DNA of 64,000 nt from Asterias rubens (lineage: Eukaryota; Echinodermata; Asteroidea; Forcipulatida; Asteriidae), in NCBI RefSeq assembly GCF_902459465.1, contig NC_047065.1, positions 7,509,521 to 7,573,520 on the forward strand, given 5' to 3'. Shown here piece after piece: positions 12,601 to 24,021 of the stretch. Position 1 is the first letter of the stretch. Each line of letters starts with the position of its first letter. The notes below the pieces were generated by a model. That model had not been told where the DNA came from, did not search any database, and was given only the letters and a program-made list of their open reading frames with translations. The translations under genes were made by a program, and so were the position numbers.

Positions 12601-15454
12601 ATCTGTGCTGGGCGACACTGGGTGGTTTTGCTCAGAGTGCTGTGCAATACATTGAGAGTCCTGGGCAGGCCAGCCTAGCACCGCCCACCGTGGCTACAAT
12701 AAGGGAATCAATGTGTGGTCAAGAGGTTTTCAACTAGTGGTTTAAACTCGCGCCGAGGCCTGGTTCTTGATAAATTTACCAAGACGAAGTCGAGGTTAAT
12801 TATCGGCGGGTTTAAACCACTAGTTGAAAACCGATTCAACACACTTTGATTCCCATTCATAAATACCTTTTCGGTCAAAAACATCATCACTTTGTGGTCA
12901 AAAAGTAATATAAATGCAAAATTATAATTGTTAAATGATTTCTTTCAACACAACACCCCTCCAGTTATGAAATGGTAAAGCCCTCCGCCGCCCTCGGGTA
13001 AACAACTCCTTATAAGGGAATGCTGTGCGCATTGCGCGTATCACATGATGTGGCACAACTGTTTCAACTGTTGCTCTGGACCAATAGGAATGAACTGTCT
13101 TAAAAGAACAGGTGCAAGCACGCGTGTCACGCCCATGTTATAACACTCTTTACTGATGTTACTGTATATCATGCGTTCAAACAACCCCTCGTGATGCCCT
13201 CTCGACCAATCAGAATGGATAAACTGTCTTAGGTATTTATGAATACTGATTATATATACTTACGCTAACACCTTCGCCGGTCACATGTTCAGCCAGCGCT
13301 TTCTCAATGACACCCTTGGGTAGTTCATGGAAGTTTGCCTTAGCCATGATAATACTCAGCTTCCTCAGCAGCCAGAATTCACTGTCTAATCTGTCTTTGT
13401 TTCGCCAGAGTTTTGTCATCATTGTGTCTTTGTCCGGGTTGACTGGCTCAAAGAGTTGCTATGGAAATCAAAGCAAAAAATAAACAAATACATCCTAAAA
13501 TTATTGATTTTTATTGCATTAGTTTATGTCAGAAATGATCTATTCCATGGCTGTGCTTCAATATTTTATAAACTTTTGAAAATATATAAGTAAATGCTTC
13601 TGTTCTGAAGTTCTACACAAGTCTACAATTTATAGTTTTATGGTTGATTTATTTCAAATGTTGTAGCAGCAAACAGCTGAATTGTGACATAATTAACAAT
13701 CGTCAAAATTATTAACCACACAAAAGTTATTATAAAAAGCAATGCACTATAGAACATTTACAAATAAACACCAGAATTGGAGAACAACAAAACAGCAAAA
13801 AGTTGGTGCAAGGTAGGGTAAGGGGCTATCTTATCATATTCACTGTAAACGCTGCTAAACTTAGTAAATTTGGTCTCCCATTCTAAGGCATGCTCATTGG
13901 TTCGCAAGCACGAAGTAAGAAATAGTCATTGGGTCAGTTGGGGTGAGAGTCCTTGCAGAGAAAAAAAGAATCACAATTTTAGAATATTGAAATGACATCA
14001 GTTAAAAAAAAAATCAATTGAGAAACAAATTGCAAGGAGCTTCTAAAAACAGCATTGACGTAAACAGCAGGCAGATGAAAAAGGTCTGAAATCTCATTCC
14101 TTTTGGGCTCAGACAATGGGAATCGATTTGAACTGTTTTATGTCATTGAACTGAAAGGTGTAAAATTACTTCATCAAACTTAAGCATACCTTGAGTTCTG
14201 CGAGCACTCCGTAGTATTGATTGATGATTGCACTGTCCAGGGATACGGCTAGCTCCTCAAATACCTTCAACTCATCTTCCTTCAGTAGTCCCTCTTCCTG
14301 CATCAAGAGACGAACCAATGATCGCCGCGAGATGGGGATAAACTGCTCTCGAAATCCGTGCTCTTCTGATGGCAATGCCAGAACAGGTTGTGTCTCTGCT
14401 GTCTCCTTTACAGTGCTGGGAGCTGATTGGCTGGTCGTTGATGAGCTGAGTCGTAATTGGACAAGCTGGCTGCTTGTCGGTAAAGTCCTTGTAGTAATCC
14501 ATTTCTAGGAACATGTAAATAAATTTGTTATTAAAATTGAAACGATGATGAAATGTAATTACTACCGAGATATTGAAGGGATGAGATAATGAGTAAAAAG
14601 TGGATAAGGATTGGAAAAGGAGGACAATACTCGGATGTCTTATTTTTAGTCCAAATGCAGTTGCTTGAAAGGACAACACCCCAGTGGAGGGACGATCGTA
14701 CACAGGATCAGTGGGGGTTGGCTTTCCTAGCACTGTATTAGGTGAATTTGTTGGGTCTACTTCAGAAAGAAACTAAATCGGGAGAAAATGCTATTAACAG
14801 GACGTCAACATCTCTTAGAATAAACCATGGAGCTCTAGCCCTGGTAGGACGTCAGTCAGTGCCGGAGGAGTCCAACCTGGGCTACATACCGTACATGAAT
14901 AAACACAAAAAACTAACCCCACCATCCAGACTACTCCTAGAACTATGACTTTATGAGTATGAGGTTCTCTGCGGAGACGATAGCCTAGGAGTACACCCTG
15001 ACCATCATGCCCACACTTTCATGACTTCTCAAACTAAATTTGCATGCTCTTAATTAATTATTTATATATTTTTCCTAAATTGTTTTTTATATTTTTAATA
15101 CTTGATTACACCACCACATCACACTTTGATTGTGAGAGTTGTGACAAATTTGTTAAATGGTTTGTTGTTTCCAACTGTCAATCAATGACAATGTGAAACC
15201 ATACCAATGTCGAGGTTACGGGGGGCACGTTGTTTTTATGTGGGGTTTTTTTTTTGGGGGGGGGTAGCAAAAATCAAAGTAAGAAAATCCCCAAAGTCCA
15301 AAGACCAATATATTTTGTTGCAGTCAGTTTCTTGAAAGTTAATTAAACATCTTACCGATTCGCGTTGAGTTAATTGTGCTCTACTTTTAACTGCAAAGAT
15401 GTGTCCCCTTAAATTGGAGACACTCCTTGCAATCTTGCAGTAGGAAGTCGCCAT
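9651..15454 (-). CDS. TMEM143: TMEM143-like mitochondrial membrane protein (DUF3754), five exons, complete
   Basis: Coding exons in transcription order: 15454-15356, 14504-14190, 13458-13264, 12025-11374, 9967-9651. Every junction is GT-AG and phases agree, giving 525 aa. Residues 1-33 form an Arg/Lys-rich, acid-poor leader (MATSYCKIARSVSNLRG...) typical of a mitochondrial presequence. I chose the ATG at 15454 because it has a good Kozak context (AAGATGG); an in-frame ATG upstream would add an unlike KKKK stretch. Residues about 118-343 resemble vertebrate TMEM143: FREQFIPISRRSLVRLL, LFEPVNPD, RRVVLAVRPKG and LEQLLPDGK. Two hydrophobic helices lie at about 299-320 and 326-343, followed by the family's LYYKNVANNRGLL segment. 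The C-terminus adds an acidic, charged tail (DLEEGYDREMFENEDD). The human protein is about 459 aa; the biochemical role of the family is poorly known. Introns 3 and 4 hold transposons. Similarity was judged from memory. Confidence 0.86.
10050..10605 (+). mobile_element. Probable SINE remnants in TMEM143 intron 4
   Basis: The 3' end GCTCTATATAAAAACGTG plus TTATTATTATT resembles other SINE tails here. The upstream part (CACCCCAGGAGCAGG on one strand) is too decayed to place firmly. Confidence 0.4.
10936..11269. mobile_element. Foldback element with 40-bp inverted termini in TMEM143 intron 4
   Basis: TTTCTGGGGCGGACAATTTT...ATAACTCAAAT on the left is mirrored by ATTTGAGTTATGAAGCTTTG...CCGCCCCAGAAA on the right. 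The short ORFs inside have no recognisable product. Confidence 0.8.
12312..12557. mobile_element. GGTGCGTTCG-ended MITE in TMEM143 intron 3
   Basis: GGTGCGTTCGTTTAATAGCT with CCCTGGGTCGACCCCGG at the left is mirrored by GGGTCAACCCAGGGAAGCTT and CGAATGCACC at the right. Other copies: 38149-38397 and fragments at 33812-33970 and 56007-56120. Confidence 0.8.
12701..13246 (+). repeat. CCAAT-box-bearing repeat, copy 2, in TMEM143 intron 3
   Basis: Near full-length copy of the 2971 repeat, with GACCAATAGGAATGAA and GACCAATCAGAATGGA. Its end lies about 18 bp from the TMEM143 exon-3 donor (13263). Confidence 0.85.
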
Positions 15455-15689
15455 CTTCAGTTTGGAGAACGACAAAACTATGGAGGGCGCCGTTCGTTGA
15501 CCTAATAATTTTTTTTTTTTAACGGGAAAACGGGTGTGGTGGAATTCTGTACCAGACATTTTCATTTGGGGGTATAACTAGGGCAAAGGTATTTCTATTT
15601 GATGTGTCGAGCCATTCATTTGTACTTTTTGTTTTAAATATGGGGTGAGGGCAAGAGAGGGGGAGGGGCCGGGAGGTTCCGAACATGAC

Positions 15690-15712
15690 CCAGTCCCCGC
15701 CCCCTCCGCGGA
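15690..15712. promoter_or_regulatory. GC-box-like cluster upstream of TMEM143
   Basis: A short GC-rich island (CCCCGCCCCCTCCGCGG) stands out in AT-rich DNA about 240 bp upstream of the TMEM143 start codon, in the gap shared with the divergent ATMIN gene. The match to an Sp/KLF GC box is visible; promoter activity is inferred. Confidence 0.3.
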
Positions 15713-16049
15713 AGTTTCGTGGAAAGTCTTTTTTTCGGTCAGTTGTGATACGCCCTCTATTGACTTAATGTAAAGCAGCTTTAAAGCTGAATAAACATAA
15801 TTATTGGAAGGTCCGACCTTTTCTGTTTTGACGTTTCTTTGATTATGATCCGACTCTTGTTTTGCGGACCAAAGCGAATTGAACTTCTGGATATTTTAAA
15901 TGGTGGGTTAGTGGTAGGTCAAATGGTTATTGGTTATGTTTGTTTTTTAATGGATAGGTAAATATGGATTATTATTATTTTAAAAACTTTGTATTTGACT
16001 TGGTTATGAGAGCAATGACTGAAGACCAATAAAATATGACACCCATGGG

Positions 16050-16182
16050 GGAAAAGTTTCCGTATGGCGCCACCACTTTTTCATTCGATATTAAATAATA
16101 TAGTATTTAATTAACCTCAATGAGATATCCCTTTTAGTAAAAATGAGTGAAAAGGTGGTGGCGCCATACGGAAAGTTATCCG
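16050..16182. mobile_element. Short foldback MITE between TMEM143 and ATMIN
   Basis: GGAAAAGTTTCCGTATGGCG + CCACCACTTTTTCATT is mirrored by GAGTGAAAAGGTGGTGGCGC + CATACGGAAAGTTATCC, around an AT-rich loop. Confidence 0.75.
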
Positions 16183-16570
16183 TACTAACTGGTAGGCTTC
16201 ACTGATTTTTGTTCCGAATTTGTTACGAATAATTACCATGTTTGGTGTTTGTATTAACTCATTAAGCAGTAGCTGAGTGATATATACTGATGATAGACTC
16301 ATGAGCTAGACTATTTGCTTGTCAACAGCTGCATCTGCTGAGGGGATTTGTGCAGACAAAATATCAAGTTCAAGATCATGAAATTTATAATTATATGATC
16401 TGACACACAAGCTCTACAGCTCTACAGTTCTACTGAGTAAGTGACACTGACAGTGAGACACCTACATTGTTCGCTATAGTACACTGCTGTAGGCCTACTT
16501 TTCTTTTTTTCCATTGAACCATGGAGGAATAAATTAGCATTGAATAACATCCATGGCAATTTATACCATT

Positions 16571-16959
16571 TTAAAGGCAGTGGACACTATTGGTAATTAT
16601 TCAAAATAAATATTAGCATAAAATTTAACTTGATAACGAGTAATGGGGAGAGGTTGATGGTATAAAACATCACGAGAAACGGCTCCCTCTGAAGTGACGT
16701 AGTTTTCGAGAAAGAAGTAATTTTCCACGAATTTGATTTCAAAACCTCAGATTTAGAATTTGAGGTCTCAAAATCAAGCATCAGAAAGCACACAACTTCG
16801 TGTGACAAGGGTGTTTTTTCTCTCATTATTATCTTGCAACTTCGACGACTGATTGAGCTCAAATTTTCACAGGTTCGTTATTTTACGCATTATATGTTGA
16901 GATACAGCAAGTGAGAAGACAGGTCTTTGACAATTACCAATAGTGTCCACTGTATTTAA
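16571..16959 (+). mobile_element. TTAA-flanked MITE between TMEM143 and ATMIN
   Basis: Full-length forward copy of the 6877 family, TTAA at both ends, within the shared 5' intergenic region. Confidence 0.9.
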
Positions 16960-17384
16960 CGTACGGGTAAATAGAGACTTGTAGTTTTTCCCCACTCATC
17001 ATACACGAGGAGTCTATCTTTTGGAAAATTAGTGTAATCACAAAATGTAATTTGACATTTCCCTTCCTGAAAATAAGCACCCTGTTACTTTGAACTTATT
17101 AACACTTTTAAACAGTGGCTCCAGGGTGAAGCAGATGGGCGCACTTGGTGTGGGCTCCTTAATCCTAGAACTATGATTTGTTTTGTCAAGACGGTAGCAT
17201 AAAACAAACCTCTTCTAAAGATAGTTCTAAGGAGCTCAGGCTCCCCACTCCATTTTCACATAAATTTAGGGAGATTCAGAAAAATTCATCAAACACAAAT
17301 TTAAATGTTTTCATTTTGTAGTTTATGAAGATGCTTTCGATGTGAAGCTTAACAAGATAGTTGGAAGTGGACTCTTGCCTTGTC

Positions 17385-20300
17385 ATGTCTGACGTTGAAG
17401 TGATCTGTCCCACTGTGGCTGAGCTGATGGAGTTACCACAACGAAATGTTCCCTGTACAGTGGAAGGCTGCGATAAATTGCTGGCGACAACAGCAGCTCG
17501 TAAAATGCATGTCATCAAGCGCCATGGAATATACCAGGTACGTGTGTCCTTTTCCCTCAGTTCTCTTGTCAAAGGTTGTGGTTTGTTTGCTTTCCACTAA
17601 AAGCACATTAAAAAAACAAAATTATATTCTTTATCCTCAATGCAAAAATTAACATCTATGAAAAAAAGGATTCAAACTGCCTTTAGCCATCTGGGCCCAA
17701 TTTCATAGAGCTGCTAAGTACACAAAAATTGCTTAGCATAAAATGTCTTCCTTGATAAAAACAGGATTATCAACCAAATTACCATTTATTGCTTGTTACT
17801 GGTATAGTTGCTTACCTGAAAATCACGTGGAAGTTTGGTTGGTAATCCTGTTTTTATCAAGAAAAAAAATTTCGAGCTTAGAAAATTTGTGTGCTTAGCA
17901 GCTTTATGAAATTTGGCCCTGGCTAGCTTGTTGGTACGGTAGTAACTCATTTGGTCAAGCAAGGAATTGTTGGTTCAAACCCCACCCAAGTGATTTGCGT
18001 GTGGATTTTTTCACAGAACTCTGGAATATACTGAGTAAACACTGCTAAATACACATCTACAAAAACAGAGTAACATCAACTCAATGTTTTTGATCAGTAC
18101 GCTCATTTCATCTTCAGAAGAAAACAAACTGCAAGTTTTGAAACTTTACTTACGTGTTGGATATACCAAAGTTTCTAAAACTACCTATTTGCACACAATT
18201 TTTAAGATGCTTAGTGCAAAAATTATGTCAAAGGTTGTCGGACACTACACAATGTCTTCTTCAGTTGTCTGCGTTATTACGAACCTGTGGACCTTAGCAA
18301 ATGATAATGCAATTTTAGAGTTGATTAAAGGCAGTGGACACTATTGGTATTAATTACTCAAAATAATTATTGACATAAAACCTTTCTGGTTGATGAGTAA
18401 TTTGGGAGAGGTTGATGGTATAAAACATTGTGAGAAACGGCTCCCTCAGAAGTGCCATGTAGTTTTTGAGAAAGAAGTAATTTTCTGTGAATTTGATTTC
18501 GAGACCTCAGATTTAGAACTTGAGGTCTCAAAATCAACCATCTAAACGCACACAACTTCATGTGACAAGGGTGAATTTTTTTCTTTCATTATTATCTCGC
18601 AAGTTCGATGACCGATTGAGCTCAAAATTTCACACGTTTGTTATTTTATGTATATGTTGAGATACACCAACTGTGAAGGCTAGTCTTTGACAATTACCAA
18701 TAGTGTCCCTTGCCTTTAAAACAACTGATTATATGTGTGTTTGCAGACCAACAGCAACATTCTGACGTTGGAATTCCAACTTCTTCAAGGATAACAAATC
18801 GGAGGTTAAGATGCTCACCCAATGTGTTTTCCCCCTAATTTTTGTTTCACAGGATAACTCAGACAAGAATATGTTCTCCAATCATCCCCAATCCAAGACT
18901 GTAGCCGTCAAAAAGCACTTCTGTTGCCCTGTTAAGGATTGCAATCGTAACAGAAATGGGAGCAATCCATTCACAAAGTTGTGGTCACTAAAACAGGTAT
19001 AAGTAGCAGATATTTAATTGACCTCCTCCCTACATATTCCAAGTAACCCTTCCCCTTTGTGGACACTATTGGTATTTACTCAAAAAATATATTAGCATAG
19101 TACCTACCTTGGTAATGAGCAATGGAGAGCAGTTATTTAAAAGTTAAGAACTGTTAAGGTATGGCCCACTCAGGCTTGAACTTTGCATCTTGTCAAGGAA
19201 AAAGGGTTCGTCAGCTGAGGTCGAAAAAAAACACACCTAAAAACTAAACAAAAGTTGTTTGTACACTGTAGCGTTAGTGATGGTTAGAAATAGAGCTTCA
19301 AACCGGCCATGCCAATACACAATCATTGTTGCTAGGGTCAACTTGTAAACACAGGACACTATTTTAGTTGTCAAAGACTAGTCTTCTCACTTGGTGTATC
19401 TCAACATACACATAAAAATAACAAACCTGTACAAATTTGAGCTCAATCGGTCGTCGAAGTTGTGAGATAATAATGAAAGAAAAAACACCCTTGTCACACG
19501 AAGTTGTGTGCTTTTGGATGCTTAGTTTCGAGACCTCAAATTCTAAATCTGAGATCTCAAAATCAAATTCATAGAAAGTTTTTTTTATTTTTATTTTTTT
19601 AATTTTCTTTTATGCAAGTCACCCAAAACAAGGCTAAAAGCCACTCTAGGTTAAGGGCTACAAGTTACTTCTTTCTCAAAAAATATGTTACTTCAGAGGG
19701 AGCCGTTTCTCACAGTGTGTTATACTTTAACAGCTCCCCATTACTCGTTACCAAAAAAAGGTTTTATGCTTATAATTATTTTGAGTAATTACAAATAATG
19801 TCCACTGCCTTTAAAAGTTAAAAAAGGGATTCCATATTATACTAGATCATCAATCATCCCTCATCAAACAATTCCATCTGAGACAATTCGTCCATAGTGA
19901 GCCTTTATAGACCTCTATCATGGTGCAGCCATCTTGAATTTTGTTCGTCAATTTATGGCCGTGTCCGAATTGGCTACGGCTAGGGCGCGTGCGTCTGCTA
20001 TTCTTCAACACTGACAGACGCGCTGATCTAGCCGTAGCTGTAGCCACAGTCGCCAATTCGGACACGGCCTGACCAAACTGTGGCTTGAAGAACAAAATAG
20101 CCTGGTTCCTATTTGCAAAATGATTATTAGCATTCATTATTGTTGTTTTTACAAGGAACATGACCGAGAAGGAGACAGAGTCTGATAAAGGTCTAGAAAT
20201 GCAAATTGCAAACATTACCAAGTTGTTCCACAGGTGTCCTAACAATTCTTATGCACAATCTACTGACAGCATTATCAGCAAGTTCATGGAGAGAGGCACT

Positions 20301-21960
20301 ACTTATGCAGCAAGTGCGACTTCCCGTTTGCCTTCGAGATCCAACGTCTTAAACATGAGAAGAAGTGTGGCATGGTATACACATGCTCAGACTGCAATGT
20401 TCCCTTCACAACCAGACAAGCACTGTGTATGCACGCTAAGAGGAAACAACACAGATTGCCGGTAACTGGAAAGACTGCAGGGTAAGTTTCATGTCGGCCT
20501 TAGGGCCTTGTCACACGAGGCAACTTTTACAGCCAACTTGGAGGCAATCAACTGCAGTGCATGCTACAGGACCACGTTGGTAGCACATGAGTTGATTTTC
20601 AAACATGTCTTACGATCAACAAAAGAAACATTTTAACATTCAAGTTGGAATGCCTTTTCTTCTTGGAGATGGCCTGGAACTTGTTGCCCGTAAATTGCCT
20701 CGTGTGACATGGCCCTATTTCACAAGATTGCCATCTTTGTTTAATATAGATGGATTGCACACAATGTCATTGACCACCATCTTTGATGAAACGTGCAGGC
20801 ATAAAAGACTATCAGAAAATATGGCGGTCGATGATGCTATGGCAATCCATCTATTCAATGGACAAGGAAGGGTGATGTGAGATCCTGTTGGTAAGTAAGG
20901 CGTTGTTTCAAATCGCAAAAACTATGTACGTGCGACCAATGTAGTCCTAAGCTCTTAGCCTTAGCTCTGAACATGTGCATAGAGTGTACTTAGTAGCAGT
21001 TAATTGCTAATAGCTCTTAGAGACAATCTTTATATTGCATGGTAACACACCCTTTTTATATCTGATTTTAAGCAATCGGATTCTAAAAACATTTCTTGTC
21101 TATTTTGTCATCCTAGGGCAGCATCATCCCAACAAAATGCCAACAAAAGAGAAACATTAGAAAATACTCCCTCGTCTTCATCTGCAGAAACTATTCCGAC
21201 CCTTCGGAAGATAGTAACAATCCCTATCCCTGCAGGTAGTCTACCACGCCTCATTACAACCCCAGAACCACTACAGACTATTGAAACCTCCTCCTCAACA
21301 GTGATTAAGACTCCTCTTAAGAAGTCACCGACAAAGAAGCACTCGAAGACGGAGCGCTTTCTGCTGCCCAAACCATCCATACTCAGTGTCCACAGAGCCG
21401 CTGCGTTGCATCCACACACCACACAGATTGTGACTATCAACAAGGGGTTAGTTACAAGCGTCCCACTCTCAATAGCTCCCGGCCCTCCCGCCAAGAAGCT
21501 GAAGAAAACACTCTCAACTCAGACATGTGGATTCAAAGGGAGCGTAGCTTCACTCAGTAAAGGGGTTAGTATTCCACAAGGAGGCATTCATTCAGCATCG
21601 CATCCAAGGGGAAATAGCAACAGTACAAGGATTTTTAGAGATTTAGGAATGAACACACAGCTGAACAGTTTGGCCAACTGTGAGACCCAGACTGTTGTAA
21701 AGCAGAGTACTGCACATACACAAACACCGGGTGATGTCATCATGTGTGAAGCTCTCCTGTCGGCAAATATAGAGACACAAAATCATCCAAGCCAACAGCA
21801 ACATCAACAGCTGCAGCAGCAGCAACAACAACAACAACAACAACAACAAAAACAACATTTTCAACAACAGCAACATTTGCAACAACCACGACATCAACAA
21901 TTTCATCAACAGCAACATTTACAACAACAACCACCACCACCACAACAACAACAACAACAG

Positions 21961-21991
<31 letters not shown>

Positions 21992-23124
21992 CACAACCAC
22001 AAAATCAACAACAACAACAACAACAACAACTGCGGTTTCCTGAGTTGCAGCAGCAGTATCAAGGAAATCCATCACAGCAGTTACACCAAGGCATTCCAGC
22101 CTTCACGAGGCAAACTCAAACAAACCAGCCACTCCATGTGGAAGCATCTTGTTCTCTCCCAAGCAGTGTGAGCATCGCAGGTCTGGAGCCGCTTCAGGTT
22201 CCTCAATACACGATGCAAACACAAACCCAATTCAGCACCAACACCACAACCAACTCTGATGTTCAAACAGAAAGCTGGCTCTCCTCCTTGGTGAACAACC
22301 AAGGTACTTTCACACACAAGGCCGGTGTTCCCACACAGACTGATCTCAGCTTTCTCGACTTCCTGAATCTAAACAATTCTGAAACCCAAACAGTACTTAG
22401 CCACTCAACTCTTGAGGCATCAGCATCTACCTTGAGCACATCAACACAGACCTATCGTCATCCTGCAAGTTCCAATCTAACAGAGACCAGCATTCAAACG
22501 ATAATGCCCCAGCCTCAGGTCTCTGATAATGGTAATATCCCCCAGAGTACAATGGAGACGCAGACAAACTTCTACAGCGCCTGCTTGGACGCTCTTCTAC
22601 TCAATGAATCACAGAGTCAGACAAGTCCCGCTAGAACTTTTAATGATGATTTGGAATCCTGCTGCCAGCAGACACAGACCCTGTCACATATCCCTCAAAC
22701 AGATCACCAACAAACCCAGACATCACTTCCAAACCTCAACATCAGTAACAGCGACTTCCTGCTACTGGACATGTACACACAGACAGCACAGCGAGGTCTA
22801 CAGAACTCCTCATTGCAAACTCAGACAGATCCGTTTCTTGAATACAGCCTCTCCAGCATGCAGACCCAAACAATGGCAGACTTTGATATTGGGGCATTTG
22901 ATTTCCATTCAATATCTGTGCAGACCGACTCTCAGCTGGTCAGTGATCCTGTCAACCAATTGACCAATACAAATACTACACAGGTACAGACCCAGACTAG
23001 CAATTTGAAGCCTGCCGGAGGAGACACTGCGGCCAGGGATGTGCAAACTGAAACGGATCGTATGGAACGACTGTATGATATGTGTTCAGTGGCATTTACT
23101 GACAACCACACTCAAACAGGGTAA
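17385..23124 (+). CDS. ATMIN: ATMIN/ASCIZ-like zinc-finger transcription factor with TQT array, four exons
   Basis: Exons: 17385-17537, 18853-18996, 20270-20481, 21117-23124; phases agree and give 838 aa (human about 823). Four zinc fingers are readable: C24/C29/H42/H47; C76/C81/H100/H105, split by intron 2; C112/C115/H128/C132; C138/C141/H154/H160. Their order and spacing match ASCIZ. A glutamine-rich tract covers about residues 397-494. The rest of the C-terminal half holds 16 TQT motifs (ETQTVV, PTQTDL, QTQTDP and others) plus five QT variants, the sites that bind dynein light chain LC8. In vertebrates and flies ASCIZ activates the LC8 gene and is restrained by the LC8 it binds. The start ATG follows CTTGTC and begins MSDVEVICPTV. 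The TAA stop sits inside a donor-like CAGGGTAAGG, so a further exon cannot be excluded. AATAAA lies at 23305. Confidence 0.9.
17624..18062 (+). mobile_element. tRNA-like repeat split by a MITE in ATMIN intron 1
   Basis: ATTCTTTATCCTCAATGCAA...CTGCCTTTAGCCATC and then, after the MITE at 17693-17919, CTAGCTTGTTGGTACGGTAG, GGTTCAAACCCCACCC and the tail ATATACTGAGTAAACACTGC. Same family as 2581. Confidence 0.65.
17693..17919. mobile_element. GGGCCCAATTTCATAG-ended MITE, copy 1
   Basis: GGGCCCAATTTCATAGAGCT + GCTAAG at one end, CTTAGCAGC + TTTATGAAATTTGGCCC at the other; interior TTGATAAAAACAGGATTA is also inverted. Copies at 24840, 25284 and 26281. Confidence 0.8.
18325..18719 (+). mobile_element. 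TTAA-flanked MITE in ATMIN intron 1
   Basis: Full-length forward copy with TTAA ends, 130 bp upstream of ATMIN exon 2. Confidence 0.9.
19057..19140 (+). mobile_element. TTAA-family MITE, 5' fragment
   Basis: GTGGACACTATTGGTATTTACTC through CAATGGAGAGCAGTTA, truncated on both sides. Confidence 0.7.
19346..19814 (-). mobile_element. TTAA-family MITE with an insertion, ATMIN intron 2
   Basis: Reverse copy ending CCACTGCCTTTAA. About 85 bp of T-rich sequence with CACCCAAAACAAGGCTAAAA (about 19578-19662) interrupts it. Confidence 0.8.
19957..20069. mobile_element. Short MITE (GGCCGTGTCCGAATTGG termini) in ATMIN intron 2
   Basis: GGCCGTGTCCGAATTGGC and GCCAATTCGGACACGGCC are inverted ends; GGCTACGGCTAG and CTAGCCGTAGC pair inside. 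About 200 bp upstream of exon 3. Confidence 0.75.
21796..22080 (+). repeat. CAA/CAG repeat coding the ATMIN glutamine tract
   Basis: About 95 codons of mostly CAA with some CAG, interrupted by His, Pro, Leu and Phe codons, inside the last ATMIN exon. The minus strand reads as poly-Leu or poly-Val, which is an artefact. The many CAA and interrupting codons should make it more stable than a pure CAG run. Confidence 0.9.
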
Positions 23125-24021
23125 GGCGAAGGTTGTGGTAATGGCAAGGGAATCACCAGCCATTATTTCATATTTTTATTCTCCAGCACATGCATAACAA
23201 CCACATAATATGGGCCAGAGTTTTTCTGTGGATACCATTAAAGTTTTGTTGTGCCTGGTCTAATTGCAACCCCTCTGTATTCAAGATATTGTTTCTCTTA
23301 AAGCAATAAATGCTTAGTTTGTCTTTAATTATCATGAAAAGCCTGCCAAAGTAGCTTTTGCTAGTATTTATACATGTAGAATAGCATAGTATGATTTATT
23401 TATTTGAATTATTAAAAAAACTAAAAGGCTGACACTATTAAAATTCACAAAGCTAAAGATATACACATTTACAAAAATATTCAAACATATCTCAACAAAA
23501 TAAGAAACAAAATCTTATGGTCACATACACAATTATAGTTAAGTTATCGCTCAAGGATACTGGTGTCATGATTGGGATTTGAACCCACACCCTGATGTCT
23601 TTCCAACCAGAACTCGGGTTTGGGGCAGTCGCAGAGACCATTTGGCCTACAAAATTGCTTTACCGATACCAGCTGAAATACCAAATGATTTATACTTTAT
23701 GAGTAGTGCCTTGCTAAAATAATAGGCGCTGAGTAGGTCTTAAACATGCCTTACAAACCGGCAGGGTCGTGGACATGTGATGGACCGACTCTGCAAGATT
23801 TTAAATACCGATATGAGCCCTTTTTTGTTTAAAAGCATTATAATTTAGGAAAATCTGTAAAACGTTTTATGTTTTGTAGATTTTGCAGTGCGTAACTTTA
23901 TGTATTGATTGCATTACACAAATTTGTGCTTGTGCAAGCTAGAGTGCCAATGCGTGTATAGTTTAGAGCACCGAATGCGTATTCACAGTTTCATGTCTTC
24001 ATCACCTGCTTAAAACCAGTC
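23125..24021. other. ATMIN 3' flank with SINE fragments
   Basis: AATAAA at 23305-23310 could end ATMIN. TGGTGTCATGATTGGGATTTGAACCCACACC near 23560 is a reversed SINE head, and ACCGGCAGGGTCGTGGACATG near 23759 matches 63562. No exon seen. Confidence 0.5.

Noticed and set aside
14272..14733. 153-codon minus-strand open frame over TMEM143 exon 2
   Set aside because: Wrong frame: the phase that joins exons 1 and 3 and matches TMEM143 is a different one.
14742..14948. 68-codon plus-strand open frame
   Set aside because: Lies in TMEM143 intron 1 on the other strand; no homology recognised and no splice partners.
16587..16862. Recurring peptide family (SRSCKIIMREKTPLSHEVVC-like) in many places
   Set aside because: It looks like a dispersed gene family, but every copy lies within the TTAA MITE and is out of any gene context.
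19850..20245. 131-codon minus-strand open frame
   Set aside because: Overlaps a short MITE and ATMIN intron sequence; no recognisable domain.
21643..22075. Minus-strand poly-Leu and poly-Val open frames
   Set aside because: Shadows of the CAA/CAG tract in the last ATMIN exon; no splice or start context.
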